Shown piece by piece: positions 18,787 through 27,409 of a DNA stretch of 64,000 nt. The notes under the pieces are model-generated. The model was not told the origin of the DNA. It saw only the letters and a program-made list of their open reading frames with translations, and made no database searches. The DNA comes from Ruegeria sp. R14_0 (GTDB lineage Bacteria > Pseudomonadota > Alphaproteobacteria > Rhodobacterales > Rhodobacteraceae): NCBI RefSeq assembly GCF_017743975.1, contig NZ_JAGHRC010000001.1:496001-560000 (forward strand), written 5' to 3'. Every line of letters starts with the position of its first letter. The stretch's first letter is position 1. The translations under genes and the position numbers were made by a program.

Positions 18787-18804
18787 TTCGTCCTTACACA
18801 CCTT

Positions 18805-18850
18805 TGCCCCGCCTCTTTCCGATATCTGAAAGAGGCGGGGCATTTTCTTT
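18805..18850 (+). terminator. Terminator after the HisA-like gene
   Basis: A perfect 15-bp stem (18805-18819 with 18828-18842; TGCCCCGCC...GGCGGGGCA) with an 8-base loop, followed by TTTTCTTT. Confidence 0.93.
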
Positions 18851-18979
18851 CGGTACAAGGCGCATGGATAGACGACCCGGCAGAATGGTGCCGGTGCGGA
18901 ATGCGCTGTTGCTCTTGCCCCCGGACCCCGGGCCGGGGTATGAGCGGTTCTCAAATAGGAAGCAGGCAAGAGGCATTTC

Positions 18980-20245
18980 ATGCGCAGAGTCGTTGTAACC
19001 GGTCTGGGATTGGTCACTCCTTTGGCCAGCGGGGTCGAGGAATCCTGGTCGCGTTTGCTGGATGGAGAATCCGGCGCGGGCCCGATCACGCAGTTTGATG
19101 CCGAAGCAAGCGGCGTCACCACGACCTATGCCTGCGAAGTCCCGCGCGGTGATGGCACCGACGGAACCTTCAACCCCGACGATTGGATGCCGCCGAAAGA
19201 GCAGCGCAAGATCGAAGACTTTATCCTGTATTCCATCGCTGCGGCCGATATGGCCTGTCAGGACGCAAACTGGTTGCCCGAGGGTGAAGAAGATCGCCTG
19301 CGCACGGGCGTGTTGATCGGTTCCGGTATTGGCGGGCTTGGCTCTATTGCCGAAACGGCAAACCTGATCCGCGACAAGGGCCCGCGACGTGTGTCGCCGT
19401 TCTTTATTCCCGGTGCACTGATAAATCTGGCATCCGGTCAGGTCTCGATCCGTCATGGGTTCAAAGGGCCGAACCATTCGGTTGTAACGGCCTGTTCAAC
19501 CGGTGCACACGCGATCGGAGACGCCAGCCGCATAATCCGGGCAGGGGACGCGGACGTGATGGTTGCTGGTGGTGGCGAAGGCTGCATCTGCGAAATCGGT
19601 ATTGCCGGTTTCAACGCGTGTAAGGCGCTGTCGACCAAATATGCCGATGATCCGAAAAAAGCGAGCCGCCCATATGATGTGGACCGTGACGGGTTCGTTA
19701 TGGGCGAAGGCGCAGGCATCGTCGTTCTGGAAGAATACGAACACGCCAAAGCACGTGGCGCGAAGATTTACGCCGAAGTCCTGGGCTATGGAATGTCAGG
19801 CGACGCCTACCACATCACTGCGCCGTCCGAGGATGGCGATGGGGCCGAGCGTTCGATGAAAGCCGCACTGCGCAGCGCCGGGCTGGAACCGAAAGATCTG
19901 GACTACATCAACGCACACGGTACTTCGACAATGGCGGACACCATCGAGCTGGGCGCGGTTGAACGCCTGCTGGGTGAGCATGCCGGAAGTGCGACCATGA
20001 CTTCGACAAAATCGGCCACCGGTCACCTGTTGGGTGCAGCTGGCGCGATTGAGGCGATTTTCTCGATCCTTGCGATCCGTGATCAGGTGGCACCGCCGAC
20101 GATCAATCTGGACAATCCGGCTGTTGAAACGCCGATTGATCTGGCTCCGAACGAAAAGCGCGAGCGTGAGATCAACGTGGCGCTGTCGAACTCGTTCGGA
20201 TTTGGTGGCACCAATGCCAGCGTGATCTTCGGAAAGGTCAGCTAA
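18980..20245 (+). CDS. fabF: 3-oxoacyl-[ACP] synthase II (KAS II)
   Basis: Elongating condensing enzyme of fatty-acid synthesis. The 421-residue protein starts MRRVVVTGLGLVTPLASG. Its Cys-His-His triad is in TACSTGAHAIG, INAHGTSTMAD and SATGHLLGAAG. The C-terminus NSFGFGGTNASVIF is standard. Its stop codon is directly followed by the mltG ATG (TAAATG), so the two are co-transcribed, as fabF and mltG (yceG) often are. Confidence 0.97.
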   Translation: MRRVVVTGLGLVTPLASGVEESWSRLLDGESGAGPITQFDAEASGVTTTYACEVPRGDGTDGTFNPDDWMPPKEQRKIEDFILYSIAAADMACQDANWLPEGEEDRLRTGVLIGSGIGGLGSIAETANLIRDKGPRRVSPFFIPGALINLASGQVSIRHGFKGPNHSVVTACSTGAHAIGDASRIIRAGDADVMVAGGGEGCICEIGIAGFNACKALSTKYADDPKKASRPYDVDRDGFVMGEGAGIVVLEEYEHAKARGAKIYAEVLGYGMSGDAYHITAPSEDGDGAERSMKAALRSAGLEPKDLDYINAHGTSTMADTIELGAVERLLGEHAGSATMTSTKSATGHLLGAAGAIEAIFSILAIRDQVAPPTINLDNPAVETPIDLAPNEKREREINVALSNSFGFGGTNASVIFGKVS

Positions 20246-21406
20246 ATGTGGCGGGCTCTTGCTTCGAACGCGTTGACCCTGTTGATCGTTGGCCTGTTCC
20301 TGATGGGCGGGCTGATCGTATGGGGGCAGTCGCAATACAAGGCCGAGGGCCCGCTGGAAACCGCTATTTGTCTGCAAGTCAGAAGCGGGTCGAACATGAC
20401 CCGCGTCAGCAATGAGCTGGCAGATCAGGGGGCGATTACCAACGCCACGATCTTCCGCATGGCGGCGGACTACACTGACAAGGCCCAGCAGCTGAAGGCC
20501 GGCAGTTTTCTGGTCCGCGAAGGCGCGTCGATGGAACAGATCATCGACGAAATCACCAGCAGCGGCGCAAGTACCTGCGGGTCTGAGATCGAATATCGTA
20601 TCGGTGTCACCCGCATCCAAACGCGGATCCGCGAATTGGACCCGGCCACGCTGGATTTCGTCGAGATTGCCTCCTTTGACGTAACCGACGAGGAAATTCC
20701 TGCAGAATACGCCCAAAAGCGTGAAGAGGCCGACACCCGCTATCGTGTTTCTGTGGCCGAAGGCGTGACGTCATGGCAGATCGCCCAAGGTCTGCAGGCG
20801 ATTGAGCTGCTGACAGGTGAAATTTCTGAAATTCCAGCCGAGGGAATGCTTGCCCCGGACAGCTATGAGTTGTCGCCGGGTGATGATCGGAACGCCGTGT
20901 TGCAAGCGATGCAGGACAAGCAGCAACTGCGCATCAATGCGGTATGGGAAAGCCGTCAGGACGGGCTGCCCATCAGCAACCCCGAAGAGATGCTGATCCT
21001 TGCCTCGATCATCGAAAAGGAAACCGGTGTCCCGCATGAGCGCGGCCAGGTTGCCAGTGTCTTTGTCAACCGGCTGGAACAGGGCATGAAACTGCAGACA
21101 GACCCGACCGTCATCTATGGCGTCACCAAGGGTCAGGGCACGCTTGGGCGCGGTCTGCGCCGGAGTGAGCTGCGCCGGGCAACGCCTTGGAACACCTATG
21201 TGATTGACGGTTTGCCGCCGACGCCGATTGCCAATCCCGGACTGGCGAGCCTTGAGGCCGCCGTCGCCCCGGAAGAGACCAACTTTATCTTCTTTGTGGC
21301 AGATGGCACTGGGGGGCACGCGTTCGCCGAAACCCTGCAAGAACACAACCGCAACGTCGCCAAGTGGCGTGAGATCGAGGCGGAGAGAAACAGCTCGAGC
21401 AACTAA
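20246..21406 (+). CDS. mltG: Endolytic murein transglycosylase MltG
   Basis: Inner-membrane enzyme that cuts nascent glycan strands and limits their length. The 386-residue protein has an N-terminal anchor (about residues 8-27), a LysM-like region, and a YceG core. The catalytic Glu lies in LASIIEKETGVPHERGQVASV, followed by the conserved segment NRLEQGMKLQTDPTVIYG and later TPWNTYVIDGLPPTPIANPG (central WNTY...GLPPTPI). It is directly coupled to fabF. Confidence 0.95.
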   Translation: MWRALASNALTLLIVGLFLMGGLIVWGQSQYKAEGPLETAICLQVRSGSNMTRVSNELADQGAITNATIFRMAADYTDKAQQLKAGSFLVREGASMEQIIDEITSSGASTCGSEIEYRIGVTRIQTRIRELDPATLDFVEIASFDVTDEEIPAEYAQKREEADTRYRVSVAEGVTSWQIAQGLQAIELLTGEISEIPAEGMLAPDSYELSPGDDRNAVLQAMQDKQQLRINAVWESRQDGLPISNPEEMLILASIIEKETGVPHERGQVASVFVNRLEQGMKLQTDPTVIYGVTKGQGTLGRGLRRSELRRATPWNTYVIDGLPPTPIANPGLASLEAAVAPEETNFIFFVADGTGGHAFAETLQEHNRNVAKWREIEAERNSSSN

Positions 21407-21540
21407 AGGGGCTGCTGCAGAGAGCAATCCTTTCACCAGAATTGTCGCTGATCATGTGCCAACGGTTGCGCGATCAGCGATACCTCAATGTCAGCTTTGA
21501 GCCCACTTTACCGAATGCTGCGGCGCAGCTAACGTGCCTC

Positions 21541-22026
21541 ATGATCAATCTCGCCGATATCAATGCCCGCGTACTCAAACCCGTACCAGAGCTGGATTAC
21601 TTCGACACTCAGAGTGCCCAATTGTGTCGTGAAATCACTCCTCTTGAGGCTTGGAACTTCGCTATGGCCGAACCGAAACCGTTTTTGAAATTAGCGTTTT
21701 GGCTGCGTGATGCGGTTTCCGGTGTGTTTGGCGTGAAGCCGATCAAGGGTTTCAGTGGTAAAGCCGCAATGGATGTAACAGTCGGAGATTACTTGGACTT
21801 TTTTGTAGTCGAGTACTTTGATGAGAAAACGTTGGTTCTGACCGCACGAGACCGCCATCTTGATGTCATGACCTGCGTTTCAACTAATGGCCCTGCTGTC
21901 AGGATCACATCATCAGTTGAGGTCCACAATTGGTTCGGACATGCGTACATGATACCTGTCGGCGTCGCACATAGATGGATCGTTCGGGGCGATCTCAAAC
22001 GCTTACAACGCAGAATGAACAAATAA
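21541..22026 (+). CDS. DUF2867-like protein, unknown function
   Basis: From the ATG at 21541 the product is 161 residues. The pattern of a short N-terminal segment, LAFWLRDAVSGVFGVKP, DYLDFFVVEYFDEKTLVLTARDRHLDV and VHNWFGHAYMIPV resembles the DUF2867 family, which has no assigned function. The frame continues upstream to 21442 but without a ribosome site. The base composition is clearly less GC-rich than mltG or the helicase beside it, hinting at acquisition. Followed by its own strong terminator. Confidence 0.75.
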   Translation: MINLADINARVLKPVPELDYFDTQSAQLCREITPLEAWNFAMAEPKPFLKLAFWLRDAVSGVFGVKPIKGFSGKAAMDVTVGDYLDFFVVEYFDEKTLVLTARDRHLDVMTCVSTNGPAVRITSSVEVHNWFGHAYMIPVGVAHRWIVRGDLKRLQRRMNK

Positions 22027-22068
22027 CCGAATGTCAGCTAAGTCTGCGCATCCGGCGTTTGAGATCAA

Positions 22069-22102
22069 AACACCCTCGCAAATTCTTGCGAGGGTGTTTT
22101 CC
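22069..22102 (+). terminator. Terminator after the DUF2867 gene
   Basis: AACACCCTCGCAA (22069-22081) pairs perfectly with TTGCGAGGGTGTT (22086-22098) over a 4-base loop, then TTTTCCTT. Confidence 0.92.
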
Positions 22103-22192
22103 TTGCAAGGCCCGTTGCACCTTGAATTGTTTTGACGGTGCGGCACTTCTGGGAAGTGACTCCGCCGGAAAACACGGCCCGTTTTCTGCGGC

Positions 22193-23455
22193 TTATGCTG
22201 CAGGGCGACGGCGGGGTCTGCGGCGTTTGGAAGGGCCAGGTTTTGACGCTCCGTTTGCTGTTTTGGGCTTGACCCCGCGGCCGCGGAACCCGCCGCGTTT
22301 GCGGGGCTTCTTGGGTTCGGCCTCGGCGGGCATGGTGCCGCTTGCCACGGGAATTTCGACCTTCATCAGTTTTTGAATCTGGAGGAACTGATCCAGCTCA
22401 TCGGGGGCGCAGAATGCTATCCCTTCGCCCTCGCGCCCGGCGCGCGCGGTGCGTCCGATGCGGTGAACGTAGTTGTCGGGCACTTCGGGCAGGTCATAGT
22501 TGATCACATAGGCCACGTCCGGAATGTCGATGCCGCGCGCAGCCACATCCGTGGCGACAAGCACGTTGATCTCGCCCGCGCGGAATGCCTTGATGGCGCG
22601 GTCACGCTGCCCCTGGCTTTTGTTGCCGTGAATCGAGGCTGCGTTGAACCCGTCTTTGACAAGGTCTTTCATCAAACGTTCCGCGCCATGTTTGGTGCGC
22701 GCAAAGACCAGGGTCAGCGCGCCCATGTCCGCGGACAGAACCTCACGCAGCTTGGCAGGTTTTTCGGCGCGGCTAAGGAAATGCACCGATTGTGCAATCT
22801 TGTCGGCCGCTTTTCCCGGAGGTGAGACCTGCACGCGATGAGGGTTTGTCAGGTAGGCCTGGCTGATCTCTTCCATCTGCTTGGGCATGGTGGCCGAGAA
22901 CAACATGGTTTGGCGCGGGGTGCCCAGTTTCGGGGCGATTTTGCGCAGCGCGTGAATGAAGCCCATGTCCAGCATCTGATCGGCCTCATCCAGAACCAGA
23001 TGGCGTACCTGGCCGAGGTCAACGGCTTCGCGCTCCATCAGGTCGATCAGGCGGCCGGGGGTGGCGACCAGAATGTCAGTACCGCGCGACAGGAATGAGA
23101 TTTGCTTGCCAATGGATTGCCCGCCAACCACCGTAGCAACGCGCAGCTTGGTCTTGCCGGTCAGATTGCGCAGGCTTTCTGCAATCTGGTTGACCAGTTC
23201 GCGGGTCGGCGCGAGGATCAAAGCTTTGGCGGTTTTGGGGGCTGGTTTGCCGGGCTGGGCCAGCAGGTGGTCGATGAGCGGCAGACCAAAGGCCAGCGTC
23301 TTGCCGGTGCCTGTCTGCGCCAATCCAAGAATGTCGTGGCCGTTCAGGGCCAACGGAATGGCCTGGTTCTGGATTGGGGTTGGTTGCGAGAAATTGGCGC
23401 GTTTCAACGCGTCATTCAGGGCCGGGGCGAGACCCAGCATGTCGAAGTCGAACAA
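22193..23455 (-). CDS. DEAD-box ATP-dependent RNA helicase, RhlE-like
   Basis: Unwinds RNA duplexes in ribosome assembly or RNA decay. The motifs are in order: Q motif (FSQPTPIQNQAIP), AQTGTGKT, PTRELVNQI, DEADQMLDMGF, SAT, ATDVAARGIDIP and HRIGRTARAGREG. A basic, Gly/Arg/Pro-rich tail (about the last 55 residues) is the RNA-binding extension typical of RhlE. I choose a TTG start at 23455 (LFDFDMLGLAPAL) because AAAGGA lies seven bases upstream; a TTG at 23479 and an ATG at 23440 are alternatives. Confidence 0.93.
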   Translation of the reverse strand: MFDFDMLGLAPALNDALKRANFSQPTPIQNQAIPLALNGHDILGLAQTGTGKTLAFGLPLIDHLLAQPGKPAPKTAKALILAPTRELVNQIAESLRNLTGKTKLRVATVVGGQSIGKQISFLSRGTDILVATPGRLIDLMEREAVDLGQVRHLVLDEADQMLDMGFIHALRKIAPKLGTPRQTMLFSATMPKQMEEISQAYLTNPHRVQVSPPGKAADKIAQSVHFLSRAEKPAKLREVLSADMGALTLVFARTKHGAERLMKDLVKDGFNAASIHGNKSQGQRDRAIKAFRAGEINVLVATDVAARGIDIPDVAYVINYDLPEVPDNYVHRIGRTARAGREGEGIAFCAPDELDQFLQIQKLMKVEIPVASGTMPAEAEPKKPRKRGGFRGRGVKPKTANGASKPGPSKRRRPRRRPAA

Positions 23456-23808
23456 ATAACTATCCTTTGTAATCCACAAGGCTTTGGCCCTGCAGACGTC
23501 TTTTGTAGGGCCACGCAGCGCGTGACAGGCAGGGTTTCCGCGAGGCCTCGGGACGTGCAGGCGGTTCCTGCGGCATCTGGCCGTCGCTTCAAGAACCCTG
23601 CGTGATGGGGAACTGGAGAATGGTAATGGCGCTGTGGGGTCGGTTACGACCGTCGGTGTTCACGCTTCAGCGCTGTGATTGAGGCCACATGCGGTTTGCG
23701 AGGGGAATTGTCAAGCGTTCGTTGATGTTTCGGAGCGCGTGTACCATTTCGAACGCCGTGCAGAGACAGCGTTCGATTTCACGATATCTGAATTCCAGAG
23801 CATAGGCT
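23456..23808. other. 353-bp stretch without a recognisable gene
   Basis: Between the helicase start and the 3' end of the PanB-like gene. A few short frames exist, but none has both a ribosome site and protein-like composition. It must hold the helicase promoter on the minus strand and the end of the PanB-like transcript; no clear terminator hairpin was found. Confidence 0.5.
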
Positions 23809-24657
23809 TTATTGGTGCGTGGAGCTCCATTTATCGAGCGCTTCCAAAAACTTGGCATGTTCTCCATCACGCATCCCGATATTGGTTTCGGGGTACGGAA
23901 AATTGCGCGCAGTCACTTCACTGTGGAATTGCGAGAGCGCGTCGACCCGCTCTTCATGGATTTGTTTATGCAGCCTGCCGACATTGCCAAAGGCGTAGGC
24001 ATGTTTGGGCGGCTTGTCCTCTTCGCTGGCCTCGCCGCAAATATCAGCAACAAATGAGAAAATGGCGTCTCCGGCATTGCCGGACCCCAATGAGAAGGTG
24101 ACGACGGTCGTTTTTTGGTTCACCGCGGCCAACACTTCTTCGGCAAGGCATTCGACTTCGACGGCAAAGACGCCGACATCCTCCATCCGCTTCAGGGTTT
24201 CGTAGACCTTCATCGCCTCATCAGCGGTCCGGCCCCAAGCGCGTAAACCACCGCAATGATGACTAAAGGTAGGTATCAACCCAATATGGCTTTGAACCGG
24301 GATGCCGTCTTTTGCCATCCGTTCCATGACGTCCAGAGAACGCAGGGTATAGTACATGTCGGCCCCGTTCCGCATGGTTTCGTATGCGTGCGCCACAATC
24401 TCATCATCCGATCCGAACTGAGCCCAGGTCGATCCGGCACCCGTGAAGTGATTTGGGGCAATCTGGCGGACATCGGCCATCTGATCGGCGCCCACGACAA
24501 ACAGGTCGATACCAGCCTCGACACAAGCCCGAAGCTCTTCATTGTTCGCAGGGTTCGCCATCGACAGCGTACGGCCGGAGCCCTTCAGGTTCTTTAAATC
24601 TGCAACCGTATAGTTGCGGTGCGCCGGGTTTCGGCTGAAGTCGTAGATGCGTTTCAT
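23809..24657 (-). CDS. Divergent PanB-like (ketopantoate hydroxymethyltransferase family) protein
   Basis: A 282-residue barrel protein of the PEP mutase/isocitrate lyase superfamily. The segment IPVQSHIGLIPTFSHHCGG with GRTADEAM, and the later VFAVEVECLAEEVLAAVN, parallel PanB's GHIGLTPQ...GGY, GRT and AFAIVLE elements. The Mg-binding GDSLGM motif of PanB is not recognisable; FVVGADQMADV stands at that place. Canonical ketopantoate synthesis is therefore doubtful. It is divergent from the GTA cluster. The call is family-level only. Confidence 0.72.
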   Translation of the reverse strand: MKRIYDFSRNPAHRNYTVADLKNLKGSGRTLSMANPANNEELRACVEAGIDLFVVGADQMADVRQIAPNHFTGAGSTWAQFGSDDEIVAHAYETMRNGADMYYTLRSLDVMERMAKDGIPVQSHIGLIPTFSHHCGGLRAWGRTADEAMKVYETLKRMEDVGVFAVEVECLAEEVLAAVNQKTTVVTFSLGSGNAGDAIFSFVADICGEASEEDKPPKHAYAFGNVGRLHKQIHEERVDALSQFHSEVTARNFPYPETNIGMRDGEHAKFLEALDKWSSTHQ

Positions 24658-24795
24658 ATCGGCGCTCTCCTTGCATTTTGTCGAAGCTTAGTCAGCATTC
24701 CGGCGGGGTGGCAATCGAATTGTCAGACGCGCTTGAAGTCATGTTTTGTTAACGTGAAGTGTACGCTGGGTGTTGCGTCCCTGTTGCGTAAATCA

Positions 24796-24824
24796 TTGAC
24801 TTTGCGATCCTTTTCCTGTACTGA
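24796..24824 (+). promoter_or_regulatory. Candidate promoter of the GTA cluster
   Basis: TTGACT (24796-24801) and TACTGA (24819-24824) are separated by exactly 17 bp and lie about 90 bp before the g1 start. The -35 is strong and the -10 weak. This is the best sigma-70-like match between the divergent PanB-like gene and g1. Assignment is by eye. Confidence 0.45.
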
Positions 24825-24850
24825 TTGTGGCATGCTAGAAGAAGTGGGCA

Positions 24851-24886
24851 AACGGCCCCGGGGCGACCCGGTGGCCGTTTTTCGTT
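24851..24886 (+). terminator. Terminator/attenuator-like hairpin ahead of GTA g1
   Basis: AACGGCC (24851-24857) pairs with GGCCGTT (24873-24879); inside it CCGGG pairs with CCCGG around GCGA, with a single bulged T. TTTTT runs from 24878, then CG and TTT. It sits between the candidate promoter and g1, not after any gene on this strand, so attenuation of the GTA transcript is possible. Confidence 0.7.
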
Positions 24887-24911
24887 TCTCTCGTGCGGAG
24901 AAAACTCACGC

Positions 24912-25262
24912 ATGAGGTCACAGGCAAACATGACTTTGATTACCCCGGAAGAGCGGATGTCCCAGACGGCGGAACTTTTGCAGTCGCTTGAGTCATCCAT
25001 TCGCGGTTTGCGCCAGGCAGCGGAAGAACTGCGCAGGCAAATCGGAGCCGGGGAGGATGCAGATCTTGCTGGTTCAGCCAAGCAACTCGGGCAGTTAGAG
25101 GGGCTGATCCGAAGTTGTCAGAAAGTGGAGACAAGCTTTGTCGAACAACATCACAGACAAGCCGGAATTGCCCAAGGGGGGTATGCGCTCGACCTTGAGC
25201 GCGCTCGATTTGAGGTTGGGTGCAGGCTGGCTCGCCTCCGCGCCTGCTGCGGTTCGGGATAG
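24912..25262 (+). CDS. GTA g1, small terminase-like protein
   Basis: First gene of the GTA cluster; in Rhodobacter capsulatus g1 acts as the small terminase partner of TerL. The product (116 residues from 24912, or 110 from the ATG at 24930) is mostly helical and charged: LESSIRGLRQAAEELRRQ, then LEGLIRSCQKVE, ending ALDLERARFEVGCRLARLRA. GGAG lies 11 bases before the ATG at 24912. Its 3' end overlaps g2 by about 125 bp in another frame. Identification rests on position and on resemblance to Rhodobacterales g1 proteins from memory. Confidence 0.82.
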   Translation: MRSQANMTLITPEERMSQTAELLQSLESSIRGLRQAAEELRRQIGAGEDADLAGSAKQLGQLEGLIRSCQKVETSFVEQHHRQAGIAQGGYALDLERARFEVGCRLARLRACCGSG

Positions 25263-26553
25263 ATTTCTGAGTGAGATCGGGGAGGGGGGGCTGTGTGCCC
25301 TCCCTTTCCTGTTCGAGTTCTGGGCGCTGCCGCATCAGTTGCCGCCCGAGGGCGACTGGCGGTCCTGGGTGATCATGGGAGGGCGCGGTGCGGGGAAAAC
25401 GCGGGCTGGGGCCGAATGGGTGCGCTCTGTGGTCGAAGGGGCGAAGCCATTGGATAAAGGTTCGGCTAGCCGAGTGGCATTGATCGGTGAGACGTTCGAT
25501 CAGGTGCGCGATGTTATGATTTTTGGCGACAGCGGGATACTGCAGTGTTCGCCGCCGGACCGACGGCCACAGTGGAAGGCATCGGAACGCAAGCTGATCT
25601 GGCCCAACGGTGCCGAGGCGCAGGCATTTTCGGCGCATGATCCAGAGGGGCTGCGCGGCCCGCAGTTTGATGCGGCCTGGGTGGATGAACTGGCCAAGTG
25701 GAAAAAGGCCGGTGAGACTTGGGACATGCTGCAATTTGCGTTGCGGTTGGGGGATCAGCCGCGCGTGTGTGTGACCACCACGCCGCGCAATGTGAAAGTA
25801 TTGAAGGAATTACTAGCGTCGCCCTCGACCGTGCAGACACATGCGCCGACCGAGGCGAACCGGGCCAATCTGGCGGACTCGTTTCTGGAGGAGGTGCGCG
25901 CGCGGTACGCCGGCACGCGGCTGGGGCGGCAGGAGTTGGACGGGGTGCTGCTGTCGGATGCCGAAGGGGCTCTGTGGACGGGATCGATGCTAGAGGCGGC
26001 GCGCTGTGCACAGGTGCCCGAGTTGGATCGGATCGTCGTTGCGCTGGACCCGGCGGTAACAGCTGGGTCGGATGCGGATGCCTGCGGGATCGTGGTCGTG
26101 GGCGCTCAGGTGCAGGGGCCACCTGAGCAATGGCGGGCCTATGTGCTGGCCGACCGGACGGTGCAAGGCGTTGGCCCGGCGGGCTGGGCGCAGGCGGCGA
26201 TTGACGCGATGGACGAGTTCGGGGCCGAACGGCTGGTGGCCGAGGTCAATCAGGGCGGGCAACTAGTGGAAGAGGTCGTGCGGCAGGTGGATCCTCTGGT
26301 GCCTTATCGCGCGGTGCGGGCATCCCGCGGCAAGGTCGCACGGGCCGAGCCTGTGGCGGCCTTGTACGAGCAGGGGCGGGTGCGCCATGCGACCGGGCTT
26401 GACGCGCTGGAGGAACAGATGTGCCAGATGACCGCGCGGGGGTTCGAAGGGCAGGGATCGCCCGACCGGGTCGACGCGCTGGTCTGGGCGCTGCATGAGT
26501 TGATTGTGGGGCCTGCTGGGGCGTATCGGCGGCCTCGGGTGCGGAGTTTGTAG
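25138..26553 (+). CDS. GTA g2, terminase large subunit
   Basis: Packaging ATPase and nuclease that loads host DNA into GTA particles. With the TTG start at 25138 (GGAG seven bases upstream) it is 471 residues. The Walker A motif GGRGAGKT is at 81-88 and the Walker B acidic pair Asp183-Glu184 is in AAWVDELAKW. The C-terminal RNase H-like nuclease begins near IVVALDPAVTAGSDADACG (key Asp in ALDPA). An ATG at 25183 is the alternative start. Both catalytic halves appear intact. Normally the portal gene follows closely; here a foreign-looking gene intervenes. Confidence 0.93.
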   Translation: MSNNITDKPELPKGGMRSTLSALDLRLGAGWLASAPAAVRDRFLSEIGEGGLCALPFLFEFWALPHQLPPEGDWRSWVIMGGRGAGKTRAGAEWVRSVVEGAKPLDKGSASRVALIGETFDQVRDVMIFGDSGILQCSPPDRRPQWKASERKLIWPNGAEAQAFSAHDPEGLRGPQFDAAWVDELAKWKKAGETWDMLQFALRLGDQPRVCVTTTPRNVKVLKELLASPSTVQTHAPTEANRANLADSFLEEVRARYAGTRLGRQELDGVLLSDAEGALWTGSMLEAARCAQVPELDRIVVALDPAVTAGSDADACGIVVVGAQVQGPPEQWRAYVLADRTVQGVGPAGWAQAAIDAMDEFGAERLVAEVNQGGQLVEEVVRQVDPLVPYRAVRASRGKVARAEPVAALYEQGRVRHATGLDALEEQMCQMTARGFEGQGSPDRVDALVWALHELIVGPAGAYRRPRVRSL

Positions 26554-26656
26554 AAGGTACAATCGACTGAGCTAGTCAAATTAAGTCATGTGTTTCACAT
26601 CTAAAGTAAACGCCGCTGCATCATGGTAGAATGTAGTTTCAGTCCGCATTGAGAAT

Positions 26657-27409
26657 TTAGAATCCGTGTTCCGACTTTAGCCTATTGACCAATCGTCCCA
26701 TCACAACAAGTCCAAGCTGCCCAAATTTACCGGCTTCATATTTTGACATTGGCTCAGCAAGCCACTTGCCGTTCCAATAATATCGAGGGAGAAGTTCAAT
26801 AACCTTCCAATTCCCATGAGTTTGTGCTGCTTCGGCGAGAATTTTTATCAAGCTCTCAGGCATTTCAGAGTAGATCTTGCTAAAGCGTAGGTTATCAGCG
26901 GTCGTACGCTCGTCGTAGTGCGAAACGCCCCCTTCCCAATGACCGTTGGCTTCCATTTGTTTAGAAGCGTAATCCGTCCATTGGACCTGCTGTCCGTGAC
27001 GACTGAGATACCCATTCTCTATCAAGCTTTGTGCCAAAGTTTCTTGTTTTGCGCCTGGTGAAAACAACTCTCTCGTACTGCTGAGACAGCCTATTCGGCC
27101 ATGCGCTATAAAGAACTGGAAGAAGAAATTCAGAAGAGTATTGAGGTCTTTCGATGTCAGGCCCTTCCGCGTTTCAACCATCTTGATCACGGCGGATTCA
27201 TCGACCACCAGAACGTACTCATATGGTTGTTCACCTCTTTCGCAAAGCCCGATTTTGACAAGTAAGTCACCGCCTTCAGGTCCTGCGTAACGAAACTCAG
27301 GGTCGGGTCCGGATATCGATGAAAGCTGACTTGCGACACGTCTGTAAAGCAGTAGGGTGATCTGCGCAGCCAACTTGCGCTCTGCTCGGCTTAGTTGATC
27401 TCGGGTCAT
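26657..27409 (-). CDS. Unrecognised 250-aa protein inserted in the GTA cluster
   Basis: I do not recognise this protein. It is soluble, with no signal peptide. It begins with a helical, basic segment (MTRDQLSRAERKLAAQ), has a sheet-like middle (YEYVLVVDESAVIKMVETR) and an aromatic stretch LNTLLNFFFQFFIAHG, and ends in a basic helix. AGGAG lies nine bases before the ATG, so it is probably expressed. It is on the strand opposite to all GTA genes, has clearly lower GC than both neighbours, and splits terminase from portal. These point to later insertion, perhaps a cargo-like (moron) gene. No transposase or clear terminal repeats were seen. Confidence 0.7.
   Translation of the reverse strand: MTRDQLSRAERKLAAQITLLLYRRVASQLSSISGPDPEFRYAGPEGGDLLVKIGLCERGEQPYEYVLVVDESAVIKMVETRKGLTSKDLNTLLNFFFQFFIAHGRIGCLSSTRELFSPGAKQETLAQSLIENGYLSRHGQQVQWTDYASKQMEANGHWEGGVSHYDERTTADNLRFSKIYSEMPESLIKILAEAAQTHGNWKVIELLPRYYWNGKWLAEPMSKYEAGKFGQLGLVVMGRLVNRLKSEHGF

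Noticed and set aside
23667-23870. 67-codon frame overlapping the 3' end of the PanB-like gene
   Set aside because: Considered as a remnant or frameshifted tail; it overlaps the intact PanB-like C-terminus and has no family resemblance.
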